This document shows positions 31,442 through 40,555 of a DNA stretch of 64,000 nt, piece by piece. The DNA is taken from contig JAEYUO010000035.1 of the NCBI GenBank assembly GCA_023432465.1, positions 1-64,000 on the forward strand, in the 5' to 3' direction. Below the pieces are notes generated by a model that saw only the letters and a program-made list of their open reading frames with translations, had not been told where the DNA came from and made no database searches. The DNA comes from Planctomycetota bacterium. GTDB lineage: Bacteria; Planctomycetota; Phycisphaerae; Phycisphaerales; UBA1924. Within the stretch, counting starts at the first letter, position 1. Each line of letters opens with the position of its first letter. Position numbers and translations under genes: made by a program.

Positions 31442-32160
31442 GACTGCTCGTTCCCACCCTTGCCTGACGTGTTCAGACGCTCCTCCACCAGTTCCCGCAG
31501 CGCCAGCCGTGCGCGGAACAGGCGGCTTTTCACCGTCCCGACAGCAACTTCCAAGACCAGACCGATCTGCTCGTACTCCAGTCCCTGCACATCGCGAAGG
31601 ACCAGGATCGCACGCTGGTCGTCGGGAAGCTCCGCCAAGGCGGCCGAAACGGCGAGATGCCGCTCATCCCTTTGGACGCCCGGACCCGGCGAAAGTTCCC
31701 CGGAGCGTCCCTCGGTACCGAGCGACCGAATAGAACCCGAATCCACTGATTCCAAGGCTTTGTGCCGTCTGTGCTTCTGGGCCCGGAGCCAGGACAGGCA
31801 CGCGTTCATCGCGATGCGGATCATCCACGTGCTGAGCTGCGACCGGCCGTCATACCCCTCCAGTCCCTGCAGGATCTTCACCATGGCATCCTGCGTGAGG
31901 TCCGCCGCGGCCTCCCGACCGACCATCCGCATGCACACAGCGAAGAGCCGATCCTGATGGTGGGAGAGCAGTTCGCCCCATGCTTCGCGGTCCGACGGCC
32001 CGTGCTTCTGAATGCGGGCGAGGAGCGCGGCTTCGCGCTGGGGCCAGTCGGCCGCGGCGATCCGCGGCGTTGCGGGATTGGATGCACCCGAGTTCGGCAA
32101 TGGTCCCTCGAACGTGTCTCCGCCCTTCCCGATGCCCCGAGCATGTGGCAACGACCGCAT
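31438..32160 (-). CDS. ECF RNA polymerase sigma factor
   Basis: 240 residues from ATG 32160; the frame is open upstream through ispE, so the start is provisional. Region 2 runs from about residue 62 (HQDRLFAVCMRMVG ... DLTQDAMVKI ... RSQLSTWMIRIAMN), and region 4 (LPDDQRAILVLRDVQG, then EQIGLVLEVAVGTVKSRLF) is a helix-turn-helix for the -35 element. There is no region 3, as expected for the extracytoplasmic-function class. The first 55 residues are variable and Pro/Gly-rich. It is paired with the membrane protein at 30272-31441, which probably holds it inactive until an envelope signal. It starts 32 bases after ispE and may be co-transcribed with it. Confidence 0.9.
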   Translation of the reverse strand: MRSLPHARGIGKGGDTFEGPLPNSGASNPATPRIAAADWPQREAALLARIQKHGPSDREAWGELLSHHQDRLFAVCMRMVGREAAADLTQDAMVKILQGLEGYDGRSQLSTWMIRIAMNACLSWLRAQKHRRHKALESVDSGSIRSLGTEGRSGELSPGPGVQRDERHLAVSAALAELPDDQRAILVLRDVQGLEYEQIGLVLEVAVGTVKSRLFRARLALRELVEERLNTSGKGGNEQS

Positions 32161-32191
32161 GGTATCGGCCGGCGAAGGCCCGATGCGCGAC

Positions 32192-33103
32192 TCAGAGCAG
32201 GGGAGTTGCGACCGCCGCAAGTTCTGGACAAAGCCGGCGTGCATCGGCGGCGAGTTGGGCCGCGTGGCCCTCTGTGTGCGCCAGCGCGAACATCGTCGAC
32301 CCGCTCCCGGTGACATGAACGGGCGCATCCAGCCCCTTCCCCAGAGAAGCCAACATCTCCGCAAGCCGCGGTTCAACCGAGCACGCGGGCGCGGCGAGAT
32401 CGTTGAACAGCGGCGCGGTCGGCAGGTCCGCCGCGGCGGTGCGGGTGAGCGAGCGGATGTCGGCCTCTCGGAGCGGACCGGGCGATGCGCGATCAAACGC
32501 CTGATACACAGGGCCGGTCGGGCAGCCATACGGCGGGAAGAAGAGTGCGGCCCAGCCGGAGCAAGGTGCGAGGCGCTCGATCCGCTCGCCAAAGCCGGTA
32601 ACGATTGCCGGCCGCGCGGGCTGATCGAGGGGAACATCGTCGATAAAGAACGCGATGTCGCTCCCCAGCGATGTGGAGAGCTCGCGGAGCTTCTCTCGCG
32701 ACAGGCCGAGGCTGAATAGCTCGTTGATACCGATGAACGCCGCCGCGGCATCCGCCGAGCCGCCGCCCAACCCGGCACCCACGGGCGATCGCTTTCTCAA
32801 TGTCGCGTGGACCGGCAGCGACCGGACCGCGGCGAGTTCGAGCAGCCTGTGCGCCCGAACCGCGAGATCCTTCTCGATCGGCCAGTCGATCGGGCTCTGC
32901 CGCGGCGCATCGCTCGCCCATTCAATGGTCCATTTCGAATCGCTGGTCACCGATCGTGCGAGCGAAAGTTCGTCGTGCAGCCCGATGCACGTGAACCACG
33001 AGGCGATCGGGTGATAGCCGCGCGGCGGTGCCGGAGGGCCGACCGCCAGCGCAAGGTTGATCTTCGCATGCGCGCGAATCAGAAGTGATTGGAGCGGCGG
33101 CAT
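32192..33103 (-). CDS. ispE: 4-diphosphocytidyl-2-C-methyl-D-erythritol kinase
   Basis: 303 residues. IspE phosphorylates CDP-methylerythritol with ATP in the MEP pathway to isoprenoid precursors. It is a GHMP kinase: AHAKINLALAVG at the N-terminus, the ATP-binding loop RKRSPVGAGLGGGSADAA near 104-121, SLGSDIAFFID near 145, and the C-terminal GSGSTMFALA near 265-275. I use ATG 33103; a GTG codon directly before it is an alternative. It lies 24 bases downstream of the glycosyltransferase gene on the same strand, so it is probably part of the same transcript running into the sigma factor genes. Confidence 0.93.
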   Translation of the reverse strand: MPPLQSLLIRAHAKINLALAVGPPAPPRGYHPIASWFTCIGLHDELSLARSVTSDSKWTIEWASDAPRQSPIDWPIEKDLAVRAHRLLELAAVRSLPVHATLRKRSPVGAGLGGGSADAAAAFIGINELFSLGLSREKLRELSTSLGSDIAFFIDDVPLDQPARPAIVTGFGERIERLAPCSGWAALFFPPYGCPTGPVYQAFDRASPGPLREADIRSLTRTAAADLPTAPLFNDLAAPACSVEPRLAEMLASLGKGLDAPVHVTGSGSTMFALAHTEGHAAQLAADARRLCPELAAVATPLL

Positions 33104-33127
33104 CACGGATCATAGTGGGCCGCCGCT

Positions 33128-34768
33128 TCAGGCCGAAGCAGCGGCGAGCACGGCTGCCGCGGCTTGTTCAGTGTTCGGCGAGGGGTAGATCCGGTGCACG
33201 CGCAGCCCCTGCGATTCGTACACGGCGCGGCGGCTCCAGACCGAGTCTGCGTGAATGTACGAAGAAATCACCACATCAGTCGCGCTCGTCGCCGCGGCCT
33301 CAGCTGGAGAAACGACCGGCCATCCCAAAAACTTCGTGCCCCATCGCTGCTTGTCATCATCGCAGAGTGCAACGATCTCCGCAGGCGACTTCGCCAGAAC
33401 GCCCGCGAGTTCGAGCGTGTGCTGACCCGCGCCGTGCAGCACGATCCGCCGCCCAGCCAGCGAAGCGAGAAGCGATCCCAGCAGTTCGGGCGCACCGGGC
33501 CCGGTGCTGCCCGAGCGCCCCGGCGCGGTGCGGGAGGAACTGAACGCGCTCGGCCAGTCCGTCCGCCACCATCGCGCAGGGCCTTGTGCCGCCGCATCCA
33601 CGAGCGCGGCGACCTGCTCGACATGGGCCTCGAGGCTGAACTGCTCCCGCGCCGCACGCCACGCCGCCTGCGCCATCGCATCCCGGTCCGACGCCAGGAA
33701 TCGTTCAACGCCATCGGCGACATGTGCGGCCGCGGCTGCTTCGTCGTCTCCAGGCTTCGCCGCGACAAACACCGCGCTCTGCCCGTCTGTCAGCCCGCTC
33801 GTCGCGCCGGAGTTGGCGCTGGTGATGATCGGCACGCACCCCCGCGCCATGGCCTCGATGCGGCTGATGCACAGACCCTCAAAGCGAGAGGCCAGCACAA
33901 AGGCATCCGAGGCGTCAAGATGCGCGAGGACCTCCGCAGCGCTGACGCTCCGCAGCCGTGTGACCCTCGGGCGTGTCGCGATCATCGCATCGAACTCCGC
34001 CGCGGCCGGGCCGTCGCCCACGACGGTGATCCGGTGGTCAATGCCGCGGCGCGAGAGTTCATCGCTCAGGAAGGCCAGTGCGCCGATCCGCTTCTGGTGG
34101 TGCTCGATCCGACCGGTGTAAACCAGCCTGAGCGGTCGCCCCGCGAGCGGCTGCCGCGGCGAGGGCAGAGTGTCCGGAACTTCCACCCCGTGCGGAATCG
34201 CGGCGATGTCCGACTCCCGCCCCGGAAAGGCCATCCCGAGCGTGCCCACATACCGCGCATCGATGGCGACGAACTTTGAAACAATCGGTTCGTAGCGCCG
34301 CAGAACCGCCGAGTCATAATCGGAGTCCGCGTGTTGCCACGCGAGCACACGCAGGGTATCGGCCTGAGTCGTGCACAAGGCCGCGGCGATCCCGTAGGAA
34401 TCGCCGAGGATGTTCGGCGACAGCACGACCGGCCCGCCGATCCCGGCTCGTGCGCCGTACGCCGCGCGGCCAAGCTCTTCGATGGCGCGACGGTACATCG
34501 GCAGGAAGGGGGAAAGATCCCCGCCCGCATCGCCCATGTGCGGCCAGCCGTCGGGGATGATGCGGATGACTCCGGGATGGAAGTCCAGTTGCGCGGGCGG
34601 ATGGCCGTCGCGACGGGGGTGAACCACCATTCCGACGACACGGCCGCGGGTTGCCAGTCCGTTCGCCAGGCGGACCGCCCACGATGTGACCCCGCCCAGA
34701 TCAAGTCCGTGAGGGAGGCTCAAGAGCAGTGGGGCTGCCGCAGAGGACTGAGCGCGGGCTGAACGCAT
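33128..34768 (-). CDS. GT4-type glycosyltransferase with C-terminal GAGxHT Rossmann-like domain
   Basis: 546 residues. The GT-B fold begins with LPHGLDLGGVTSWAVRLANG (acceptor-side Rossmann, about 16-38). The donor domain shows VYTGRIEHHQKRIGALAF near 216, VVGDGP near 249 and the GT4 signature FEGLCISRIEAMARGCVPII near 295-315 with its E-x7-E pair. Family members transfer sugars from nucleotide donors to glycans or lipids. Residues about 440-529 are a separate domain: RRIVLHGAGQHTLELAG, then IVALCDDD, GWPVVSP, ATDVVISSY and GLRVHRIY. The same domain ends three other proteins of this cluster. It is divergent from the 973-residue glycosyltransferase across a 132-base gap. Sugar specificity is unknown. 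Confidence 0.88.
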   Translation of the reverse strand: MRSARAQSSAAAPLLLSLPHGLDLGGVTSWAVRLANGLATRGRVVGMVVHPRRDGHPPAQLDFHPGVIRIIPDGWPHMGDAGGDLSPFLPMYRRAIEELGRAAYGARAGIGGPVVLSPNILGDSYGIAAALCTTQADTLRVLAWQHADSDYDSAVLRRYEPIVSKFVAIDARYVGTLGMAFPGRESDIAAIPHGVEVPDTLPSPRQPLAGRPLRLVYTGRIEHHQKRIGALAFLSDELSRRGIDHRITVVGDGPAAAEFDAMIATRPRVTRLRSVSAAEVLAHLDASDAFVLASRFEGLCISRIEAMARGCVPIITSANSGATSGLTDGQSAVFVAAKPGDDEAAAAAHVADGVERFLASDRDAMAQAAWRAAREQFSLEAHVEQVAALVDAAAQGPARWWRTDWPSAFSSSRTAPGRSGSTGPGAPELLGSLLASLAGRRIVLHGAGQHTLELAGVLAKSPAEIVALCDDDKQRWGTKFLGWPVVSPAEAAATSATDVVISSYIHADSVWSRRAVYESQGLRVHRIYPSPNTEQAAAAVLAAASA

Positions 34769-34900
34769 GCATGATCGATCGGCAAGTCAGCCCAGTTTTG
34801 GTGATCCGGATCGGGGTGGGTCGATAACCGGAGGTGGACGAAGCCGGACGGGAGATGGTGCGCGCTGCGCCGACCAACGCCGCTGCGCCAGGACCGACGC

Positions 34901-37822
34901 GTGTTGAATCATGAGCCGCCAACTCCAGCCAATGCCCCGCCTGTGGCGGCGTTGGTGCAGTATGCTGGGCAGACGGATCACTTTGTTGGGGTGGATGCCG
35001 CACTCGCCGCGAGCAGCGTGCGGGCGATCCGGATCAACGAGTGGGAGTTCAGCGATCTCGACCTGGCTCCGGTTGGCCTCATCGCGGTCAAGGACTGCGA
35101 GTCTCCGCTGGCCGTGGCGGCCCTGCGATGGGCGCGGCAGCGCGGTGTGCCGTCGCTGCTGCTGATGGACGGTGTGGTTGAGTATCGGAACACGTTCGTA
35201 AATCCTGATGCACCTGAGTGTTACCTTCGTCATGCGCCGGTTGATGTCATTGCGTGCGCAGGCGAGATCGATCGGGCAAGGCTGTGGTCATGGGGCAATG
35301 TGGCGATCGCCACCGGGCTGCCCCGAATCGCAGCAGCGTTCCAGAAGTCCTTGCCATCACTCAGTTTAGATTCCGGCAAGCTCTTGATCGCAACAGCTCG
35401 GCGGCCAGTGTTTGATGCCTCGGAGCGTTCGCGCCTGCTCGCCGCGCTCCGCGATGTCCACGGAGCGGCACAGGAAGCCAGCTGGGGAGACCGTCTGGCC
35501 TGGCGGCTGACGGCCGGGCTGTCGGACGAGCTTGGTGTTCGCAATGACTCGCGGCCGCTGCGTGAGTGCCTGGCGGAATGCTCCGCGGTGCTGACGACCC
35601 CCTCGACGCTGCTGCTGGAGGCGATGGCCGCGGGCCGGGCGTGCGGGATACTGCACCCGCAGGATGGGCCGCTTTGGCAGGAAGCGATGGGGGAGTGGCG
35701 CGGCGCGGATATCTCGCCGCGGCGCGATCTGTCGGAGTTGCTGCATCGCCTGGCTACGCCGGATGAAGCCGACTGGCGCCGGCAGCGTCGCGCCATGGAG
35801 CGGATGCACGCGTGGGGCGAGACGCCGGAGGAGCAGCCGGCGGCACGGGTCGCGGCGGCGATCGTCTCCCTATTGCGGGGAGAGCTTCGCGGCGGGCCGG
35901 GGCGAAAGCGAGAACTGCCGCGCGTGGCGCAGGTGCGGCTGGGTCACGGTGCCGATGCGCACGAGAGCCCCGTGAAGCGGGTGGTATCGTGCGTGACCTG
36001 CGACTCGACCCCGATTGGGGGGGTGATGACGTGGTCTCTGCGGATGAGCCGCGAGTTTGCAGCGCGCCAGCGTGAACTGGGGTACGAGTTCCGCACGCTG
36101 GTGGTGGCGATGCAGCCTGAGGGGTGGAAGTCGGATGAGTTTGATCCGACGCTCGAGCCCGGCGTCGATCTGTGCGTCGTTGACCCGATGGCGGATCATC
36201 ACGAGCGTGTAGAGACGATCCGGGGCGCGCTCGAATCGCTGAATCCCGACATCGTGCTGCCGAACTACAACGATGCGTGCTTCATGGCCGCGGCGCTGTT
36301 GAAGCCTCGCGGCGTTCGGACGGTCGCGATTGCACATGCGGATGATGCGTACTACCGCGAGCTTGCGCGGACATACGACACGTGGTCCGCGGCTGTGGGC
36401 GTGAGCGCGGCGTGCATGGAGTGGCTGTCGCCGATGGCCGCCGAACGAAGCACGGAGCAGATCGTTTACGGTGTGCCGGCCGCGGCGGAGCTGTGGCAGC
36501 GGCAGGCCCCTCCCCCGCGCGGCGGGCGCGAATGGCACGAACCGGTGAAGCTGGCGTACATCGGGCGCATGGTGGAGGAGCAGAAGCGGATCGGCGATCT
36601 GCTCATGCTCATTGATGAGCTTGAGGCGAGGGGCATTGTGTTCGAGCTGCATATGGTGGGCGACGGGCCGGACCTTGCGGCTTGGCGATCACGGCTCGCG
36701 CAGCGAGCGCACGAGCATGTGCGCGTGGTGATCCATGGACGCAAGAGCCCTGCGTGGGTGGAGCGGTTCCTGCCGACGATGGATGCGTGCGTGCTGGTGA
36801 GCGCGTATGAGGGCACGAGCGTTGTGATGCTGGAGGCGATGGGGCAGGGCGTTGCGCCGGTGGTGACGGATGTGCGATCGGGCGTGCGCGAGTGGGTGCG
36901 CGACGGGGAGAACGGGATCGTGGTCCCGATCGGGGACATGCAGCGGATGGCGGCGAGGATCGCAGCGATCGCCACGGATCGCGCATCAATGGACGCGATG
37001 AAGCAGCGTGCCTGGGAGACGATCATCCAGAGCGGGCTGAGCATCGCGGCGACGGCCGCGGCGTATGCACGCGTGTTCGATGCCGCGATCCGGCTGCCGA
37101 TCGACCCGCGCCCGACCGATGCAGGTCTACGACCGATCGACCAATGGCGGTGGGGGAAGGGGGGCACCTCGGAAGATGCCGCGGGCGCGGACGCCTGGTG
37201 CGAGAAGATGCTGCGCGAGGCCGGTTATCGCGCGATCGCGTTCGATAGGCCGACGATTGGGTGTGACGCGGTGCTGGTGCGGAGCACGCGGATCGAGCCG
37301 GTGAGCGCGGCGGAGGTCGCGGCATGGCGCGAGCAAGGGCTGGGGGTGGCGGTCTCGCCGCACTTGCGACAGGACGGCCTTGCCGCGCGGGTGCTGGAGG
37401 TCGTGCGCGGAGCGGTGGCCCGCGGCGCGACGCGGATCGCGGTGTATCCGGCGGGTCGGCACACGAGACGGGTCGCCGAAATCTTCCGAGCACAGTTGTG
37501 GGAGGGAGGATCGGGCTCGCCGCTAGTGGGGTTCATCGACGATGGCGCGCGGCCGGGGCAGACGGCAGCGGGCCTGCCGGTGGTGAGGCCGGAGCAGGCG
37601 ATCGAAGAGCTTGCGCCCGATACGGTGCTGCTCTCCACCGACGCGTTTGAGAATGCGTTGTGGGAGCGGACGGCCTTCCTGCGGAGGCGGGGCGTCGAAG
37701 TCCTTCGGATCTACGGCGCTGCCCTCGGCACAGGTTTGTGCGGAAGCGAAGTGAGTATCAAGGCCGCGGCGATCGTGCCGCGGGAAGCACACGGAGAAGC
37801 TCATGCCCATCGCGCCGGCTGA
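34901..37822 (+). CDS. Tandem glycosyltransferase with C-terminal GAGxHT Rossmann-like domain
   Basis: 973 residues, GTG start with GGA 8 bases upstream. The N-terminal third (about 1-330) looks like a complete but diverged GT-B module: its end has TTPSTLLLEAMAAGRACGIL and a coiled tail, but the front lacks the usual Gly-rich loop. Residues about 360-735 are a standard GT4 module (CDSTPIGGVMTWSLRMS, LAYIGRMVEEQKRIGDLL, MVGDGPDL, YEGTSVVMLEAMGQGVAPVV). After a linker and a short acidic domain, residues 844-941 are the shared domain: TRIAVYPAGRHTRRVAE, LVGFIDDG, GLPVVRPEQA, TVLLSTD and VEVLRIYG. The Gly of GAG is a Pro here. The last 20 bases overlap the next gene, implying one operon. Confidence 0.85.
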   Translation: MLNHEPPTPANAPPVAALVQYAGQTDHFVGVDAALAASSVRAIRINEWEFSDLDLAPVGLIAVKDCESPLAVAALRWARQRGVPSLLLMDGVVEYRNTFVNPDAPECYLRHAPVDVIACAGEIDRARLWSWGNVAIATGLPRIAAAFQKSLPSLSLDSGKLLIATARRPVFDASERSRLLAALRDVHGAAQEASWGDRLAWRLTAGLSDELGVRNDSRPLRECLAECSAVLTTPSTLLLEAMAAGRACGILHPQDGPLWQEAMGEWRGADISPRRDLSELLHRLATPDEADWRRQRRAMERMHAWGETPEEQPAARVAAAIVSLLRGELRGGPGRKRELPRVAQVRLGHGADAHESPVKRVVSCVTCDSTPIGGVMTWSLRMSREFAARQRELGYEFRTLVVAMQPEGWKSDEFDPTLEPGVDLCVVDPMADHHERVETIRGALESLNPDIVLPNYNDACFMAAALLKPRGVRTVAIAHADDAYYRELARTYDTWSAAVGVSAACMEWLSPMAAERSTEQIVYGVPAAAELWQRQAPPPRGGREWHEPVKLAYIGRMVEEQKRIGDLLMLIDELEARGIVFELHMVGDGPDLAAWRSRLAQRAHEHVRVVIHGRKSPAWVERFLPTMDACVLVSAYEGTSVVMLEAMGQGVAPVVTDVRSGVREWVRDGENGIVVPIGDMQRMAARIAAIATDRASMDAMKQRAWETIIQSGLSIAATAAAYARVFDAAIRLPIDPRPTDAGLRPIDQWRWGKGGTSEDAAGADAWCEKMLREAGYRAIAFDRPTIGCDAVLVRSTRIEPVSAAEVAAWREQGLGVAVSPHLRQDGLAARVLEVVRGAVARGATRIAVYPAGRHTRRVAEIFRAQLWEGGSGSPLVGFIDDGARPGQTAAGLPVVRPEQAIEELAPDTVLLSTDAFENALWERTAFLRRRGVEVLRIYGAALGTGLCGSEVSIKAAAIVPREAHGEAHAHRAG

Positions 37823-38939
37823 GGTGCTGGAACAGGTCGGTCTTGATGCGTGCGCTGGCGCTGCGCAAGGGCTTGCGCTGGGCGCTGCGATGGATCAGCG
37901 GCTGTTTGAGCAGATGCTCGGCCCGGTGTATGACGAGGTGAAGGATTTCAAGAGGACGCGGGTGATGTGGCCGCGGTTGGCGCAGCTCGCGGGATTCGCA
38001 CGGGCGGTTGTGCGGCTGGGCGTTCCGGGTGATTACGCGGAGTTCGGCACGTGGCGCGGCGGGACGCTGTACGTGGTTGCTGAGACGTGGCGCAGGCTGG
38101 AGCAGCAGCGCGAACTGCTGGCGTTTGATTCGTTCGAGGGCCTGCCGCCGACGGCCGCGCGGGATGGGGATGCGCTGCACAAGGGGCAGTTCGCGGATGT
38201 CGATGTCGAGGAGGTCCGCGTATTCTTCGCAGGCAAGGGCCTGTCGCGCGTGAAGCTCATCAAGGGGTGGTTCGACAAGACGATCGGACAGCTTGAGGGG
38301 CGCACGCTCGCGCTGGCGCATATCGATTGCGACACGTATGACAGCACGGTTGCGGTGCTCGACCGCGTGTGGAAAGCACTGTCGCCGGGCGGGTTCCTCG
38401 TGGTCGATGACTACGGGCACCCGGATTGCCCCGGTGTGATGATCGCGATCGAGGAGTTCTTTGCCAAGCGCGAGGAAGTGGTTTGGCAGACGCCGATGCC
38501 CGAATCGGCGACGACGCCTGGGATGAACTGCTCGTGCTGGGTCCGAAAGCAGGGGGGAAGTTCGGCATGCTTCGACGATGCCGCGCTGCAGGCCGCAAAC
38601 GCTCCCGCTTCACTCCGCGCCCGACTCGTTGAGATGACCGCGCACCTCTGTGCCGCCCGCGGCCACAAACGCATCGCTCTCTTTGGCGCAGGCAGGCACA
38701 CCGCTGCGATACTCCCCGGGCCGTGGGCCGCCGCGGGCACCACGATCGTCGCGGTGCTCGACGATGCTCCCGGCGTCTCCAGCATCGCGGGCATCCCGGT
38801 CGTGAAGCCCGATGCGCTCCGCGAACCTGTCGATGCCGTGATCGCCAGCTCGGACCGCTTCGAGCAGCAGATCGCGGCCCGTGCTCGGCAGGTGTTCGCC
38901 TCTCGCGGCATCCCCGTCCTCACGATCTACCGCGAGTAA
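37803..38939 (+). CDS. TylF/MycF-type O-methyltransferase with C-terminal GAGxHT Rossmann-like domain
   Basis: 378 residues. Residues about 50-265 match the macrocin O-methyltransferase (TylF) family, SAM- and Mg-dependent enzymes that methylate sugar hydroxyls: DYAEFGTWRGGTLYVVAETW (motif I), AFDSFEGLPP, the metal/sugar-binding ALAHIDCDTYDSTVAVL, and FLVVDDYGHPDCPGV. A second domain from residue 289 to about 376 is the cluster's shared one: KRIALFGAGRHTAAIL, IVAVLDDAPG, GIPVVKPD, VDAVIASSD and GIPVLTIYRE. It begins inside the end of the upstream glycosyltransferase gene, so the two are likely coupled. It probably O-methylates a sugar of the glycan; the position is unknown. Confidence 0.88.
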   Translation: MPIAPAEVLEQVGLDACAGAAQGLALGAAMDQRLFEQMLGPVYDEVKDFKRTRVMWPRLAQLAGFARAVVRLGVPGDYAEFGTWRGGTLYVVAETWRRLEQQRELLAFDSFEGLPPTAARDGDALHKGQFADVDVEEVRVFFAGKGLSRVKLIKGWFDKTIGQLEGRTLALAHIDCDTYDSTVAVLDRVWKALSPGGFLVVDDYGHPDCPGVMIAIEEFFAKREEVVWQTPMPESATTPGMNCSCWVRKQGGSSACFDDAALQAANAPASLRARLVEMTAHLCAARGHKRIALFGAGRHTAAILPGPWAAAGTTIVAVLDDAPGVSSIAGIPVVKPDALREPVDAVIASSDRFEQQIAARARQVFASRGIPVLTIYRE

Positions 38940-39037
38940 TTCTCGGACATTCGCTCAACACCCCCCCGCGAGGGTCCGATAGTCACCACAGCTCAACACT
39001 GCCGATGCAGTTCACCCGGTCTCGCCGGAGCGCGCCG

Positions 39038-39841
39038 ATGAATCTCCCTCGAATGCACCTCCTGATCGCCGGCATGGGACGCGCGGGGACCACCGCGCTG
39101 GCCAATCTTCTGACCACACCGCCGGATCGCTGGGTGATCATCGAGCCCGGTCTCACACGCGACGGCATCGGCGACCACGTCTTTGAGCAGGCCGCCCGCT
39201 TCGGTGCGCCTGTTGCCATCTCTCGGGAAGAGTGGAACGCCTCTGACCCGAAGGAGCCCGGCCTGTCGCGATTCGCACGCACCATCGGGCCCGGCCTCTC
39301 CCGTCTCAAGGCCTGGGGCGTCAAGGAAGTGAACCCCGCAGGACTTGATGAACTCATCAGGGTCTTTGAACCGCGGCAGGTTCTCCTTGCGGTCCGAGAT
39401 ATCCGCGACTGTGCCATCAGCGTCATCGAGAAATCACGCCGCCATGCGGCGGAGGGACGCCAAGTTCAGTCAGACGAATGGATGGCCAGGCGTCTCACTG
39501 ATGCCGGAGCAGCACTCGTCCGCCTGAAGAACCGCCTTGGCAACGACCGTATCCGCATCGTGCACTACGAGACCTTCACGACCGACAACTCCTGCCGCGT
39601 TGAGCTTGAGCGATGGCTCGACTGGCCTCTCTCGGGCGACCCCGGCCGATGCCTCGACCTTTTCGGGCGTGAGTACGAAACCGCCCGCCACAACGGGCGC
39701 GTCGGATCATCCAGTGTTGCACGCCACGAGCGAGAAACCTCGCGCGAGCTTCTCGACTTCGCCGCGCTTGTTGAGCAGCAGGCACACGAGTATCAGGCGG
39801 TCTTCGGCTACACACCCGCTTGCGCGGAGGCTACGACATGA
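39038..39841 (+). CDS. Sulfotransferase family protein
   Basis: 267 residues. The N-terminal P-loop-like PAPS-binding motif is LIAGMGRAGTTALANLL (the 5'-phosphosulfate loop), and the 3'-phosphate site is the RDIRDCAISVIEKSRR segment near 129. This is the architecture of carbohydrate sulfotransferases, which transfer sulfate from PAPS to hydroxyls. ATG 39038 was preferred for its GGAG 7 bases upstream; ATG 39005 is also possible. Its stop overlaps the start of the next gene (ATGA). Its placement among glycosyl- and methyltransferases makes a glycan the probable acceptor. Confidence 0.82.
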   Translation: MNLPRMHLLIAGMGRAGTTALANLLTTPPDRWVIIEPGLTRDGIGDHVFEQAARFGAPVAISREEWNASDPKEPGLSRFARTIGPGLSRLKAWGVKEVNPAGLDELIRVFEPRQVLLAVRDIRDCAISVIEKSRRHAAEGRQVQSDEWMARRLTDAGAALVRLKNRLGNDRIRIVHYETFTTDNSCRVELERWLDWPLSGDPGRCLDLFGREYETARHNGRVGSSSVARHERETSRELLDFAALVEQQAHEYQAVFGYTPACAEATT

Positions 39842-40521
39842 GCACGACTCACTCCGTCCAGCAACACGTCGACAACTGGCGTGAGCTGCACAACCAGGGC
39901 TACTTCGCCGAGCACCGGCGCTATCAGGACCGTCTCCACGCACGCGGCATTGACGAGATCACCCGTCTGCTCCAACTCGCTCCCACCGACACGCTCCTGG
40001 AGCTTGGATGCGGATACGGCCGCGCCCTCTACCACTTGCTCCCCCACGTTGCCCGCGCCATTGGCATCGATCTTGCCCCGCAGCCACTCGAAGAAGCCCG
40101 GGGGATCCTCGCCGGTCGCGGCGAGTTTGAGCTGCACATCGGCGATGGCGTCTCGCTTCGACCGGTTGCGGATGAGAGCATCGACAAGGCGTTTGCGTTC
40201 ACGGTGATTCAGCATCTGACGCGTGCCCAGGCGGCGGCGTACATCGCGGAGTTTGCGCGCGTGCTCCGGCCGGGGGGCCGCGTGTGCGTGCAGTTCCTGA
40301 CCGGGGGCGACACGGGAGCGGATCAGTCTGATTCGGTGCGAGAGCAGTCGCTGTCATACTCGGCAGCGCAGATCGCCACGATGGTGGAGCGAACAGGGCT
40401 GCGGCTGACGAACCTGGAGCTCGGCCCGACGAATCACGCGACGTACTTCTGGTACTGGTTGTGTGCCGACAAGCCCGCCGCGGGCCGTGCGCCGGAGCGG
40501 TTTGAGGATCGGGCGTACTGA
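39838..40521 (+). CDS. Class I SAM-dependent methyltransferase
   Basis: 227 residues. Motif I LELGCGYGRALYHLLP (about 53-68), IGIDLAP as the acidic beta2 end, then FAFTVIQHLTRAQAAAYIAE and LRPGGRVCVQF. It is translationally coupled to the sulfotransferase by the ATGA overlap at 39838. The C-terminus has a Tyr/Trp-rich patch (ATYFWYWLCADK). It lacks the cluster's shared C-terminal domain. It probably modifies a sugar or nucleotide sugar, but the substrate is not readable. Confidence 0.85.
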   Translation: MSTTHSVQQHVDNWRELHNQGYFAEHRRYQDRLHARGIDEITRLLQLAPTDTLLELGCGYGRALYHLLPHVARAIGIDLAPQPLEEARGILAGRGEFELHIGDGVSLRPVADESIDKAFAFTVIQHLTRAQAAAYIAEFARVLRPGGRVCVQFLTGGDTGADQSDSVREQSLSYSAAQIATMVERTGLRLTNLELGPTNHATYFWYWLCADKPAAGRAPERFEDRAY

Positions 40522-40555
40522 GTGTTCGAGTTGGTGTTTGTAGCTGCGGGAAGTG

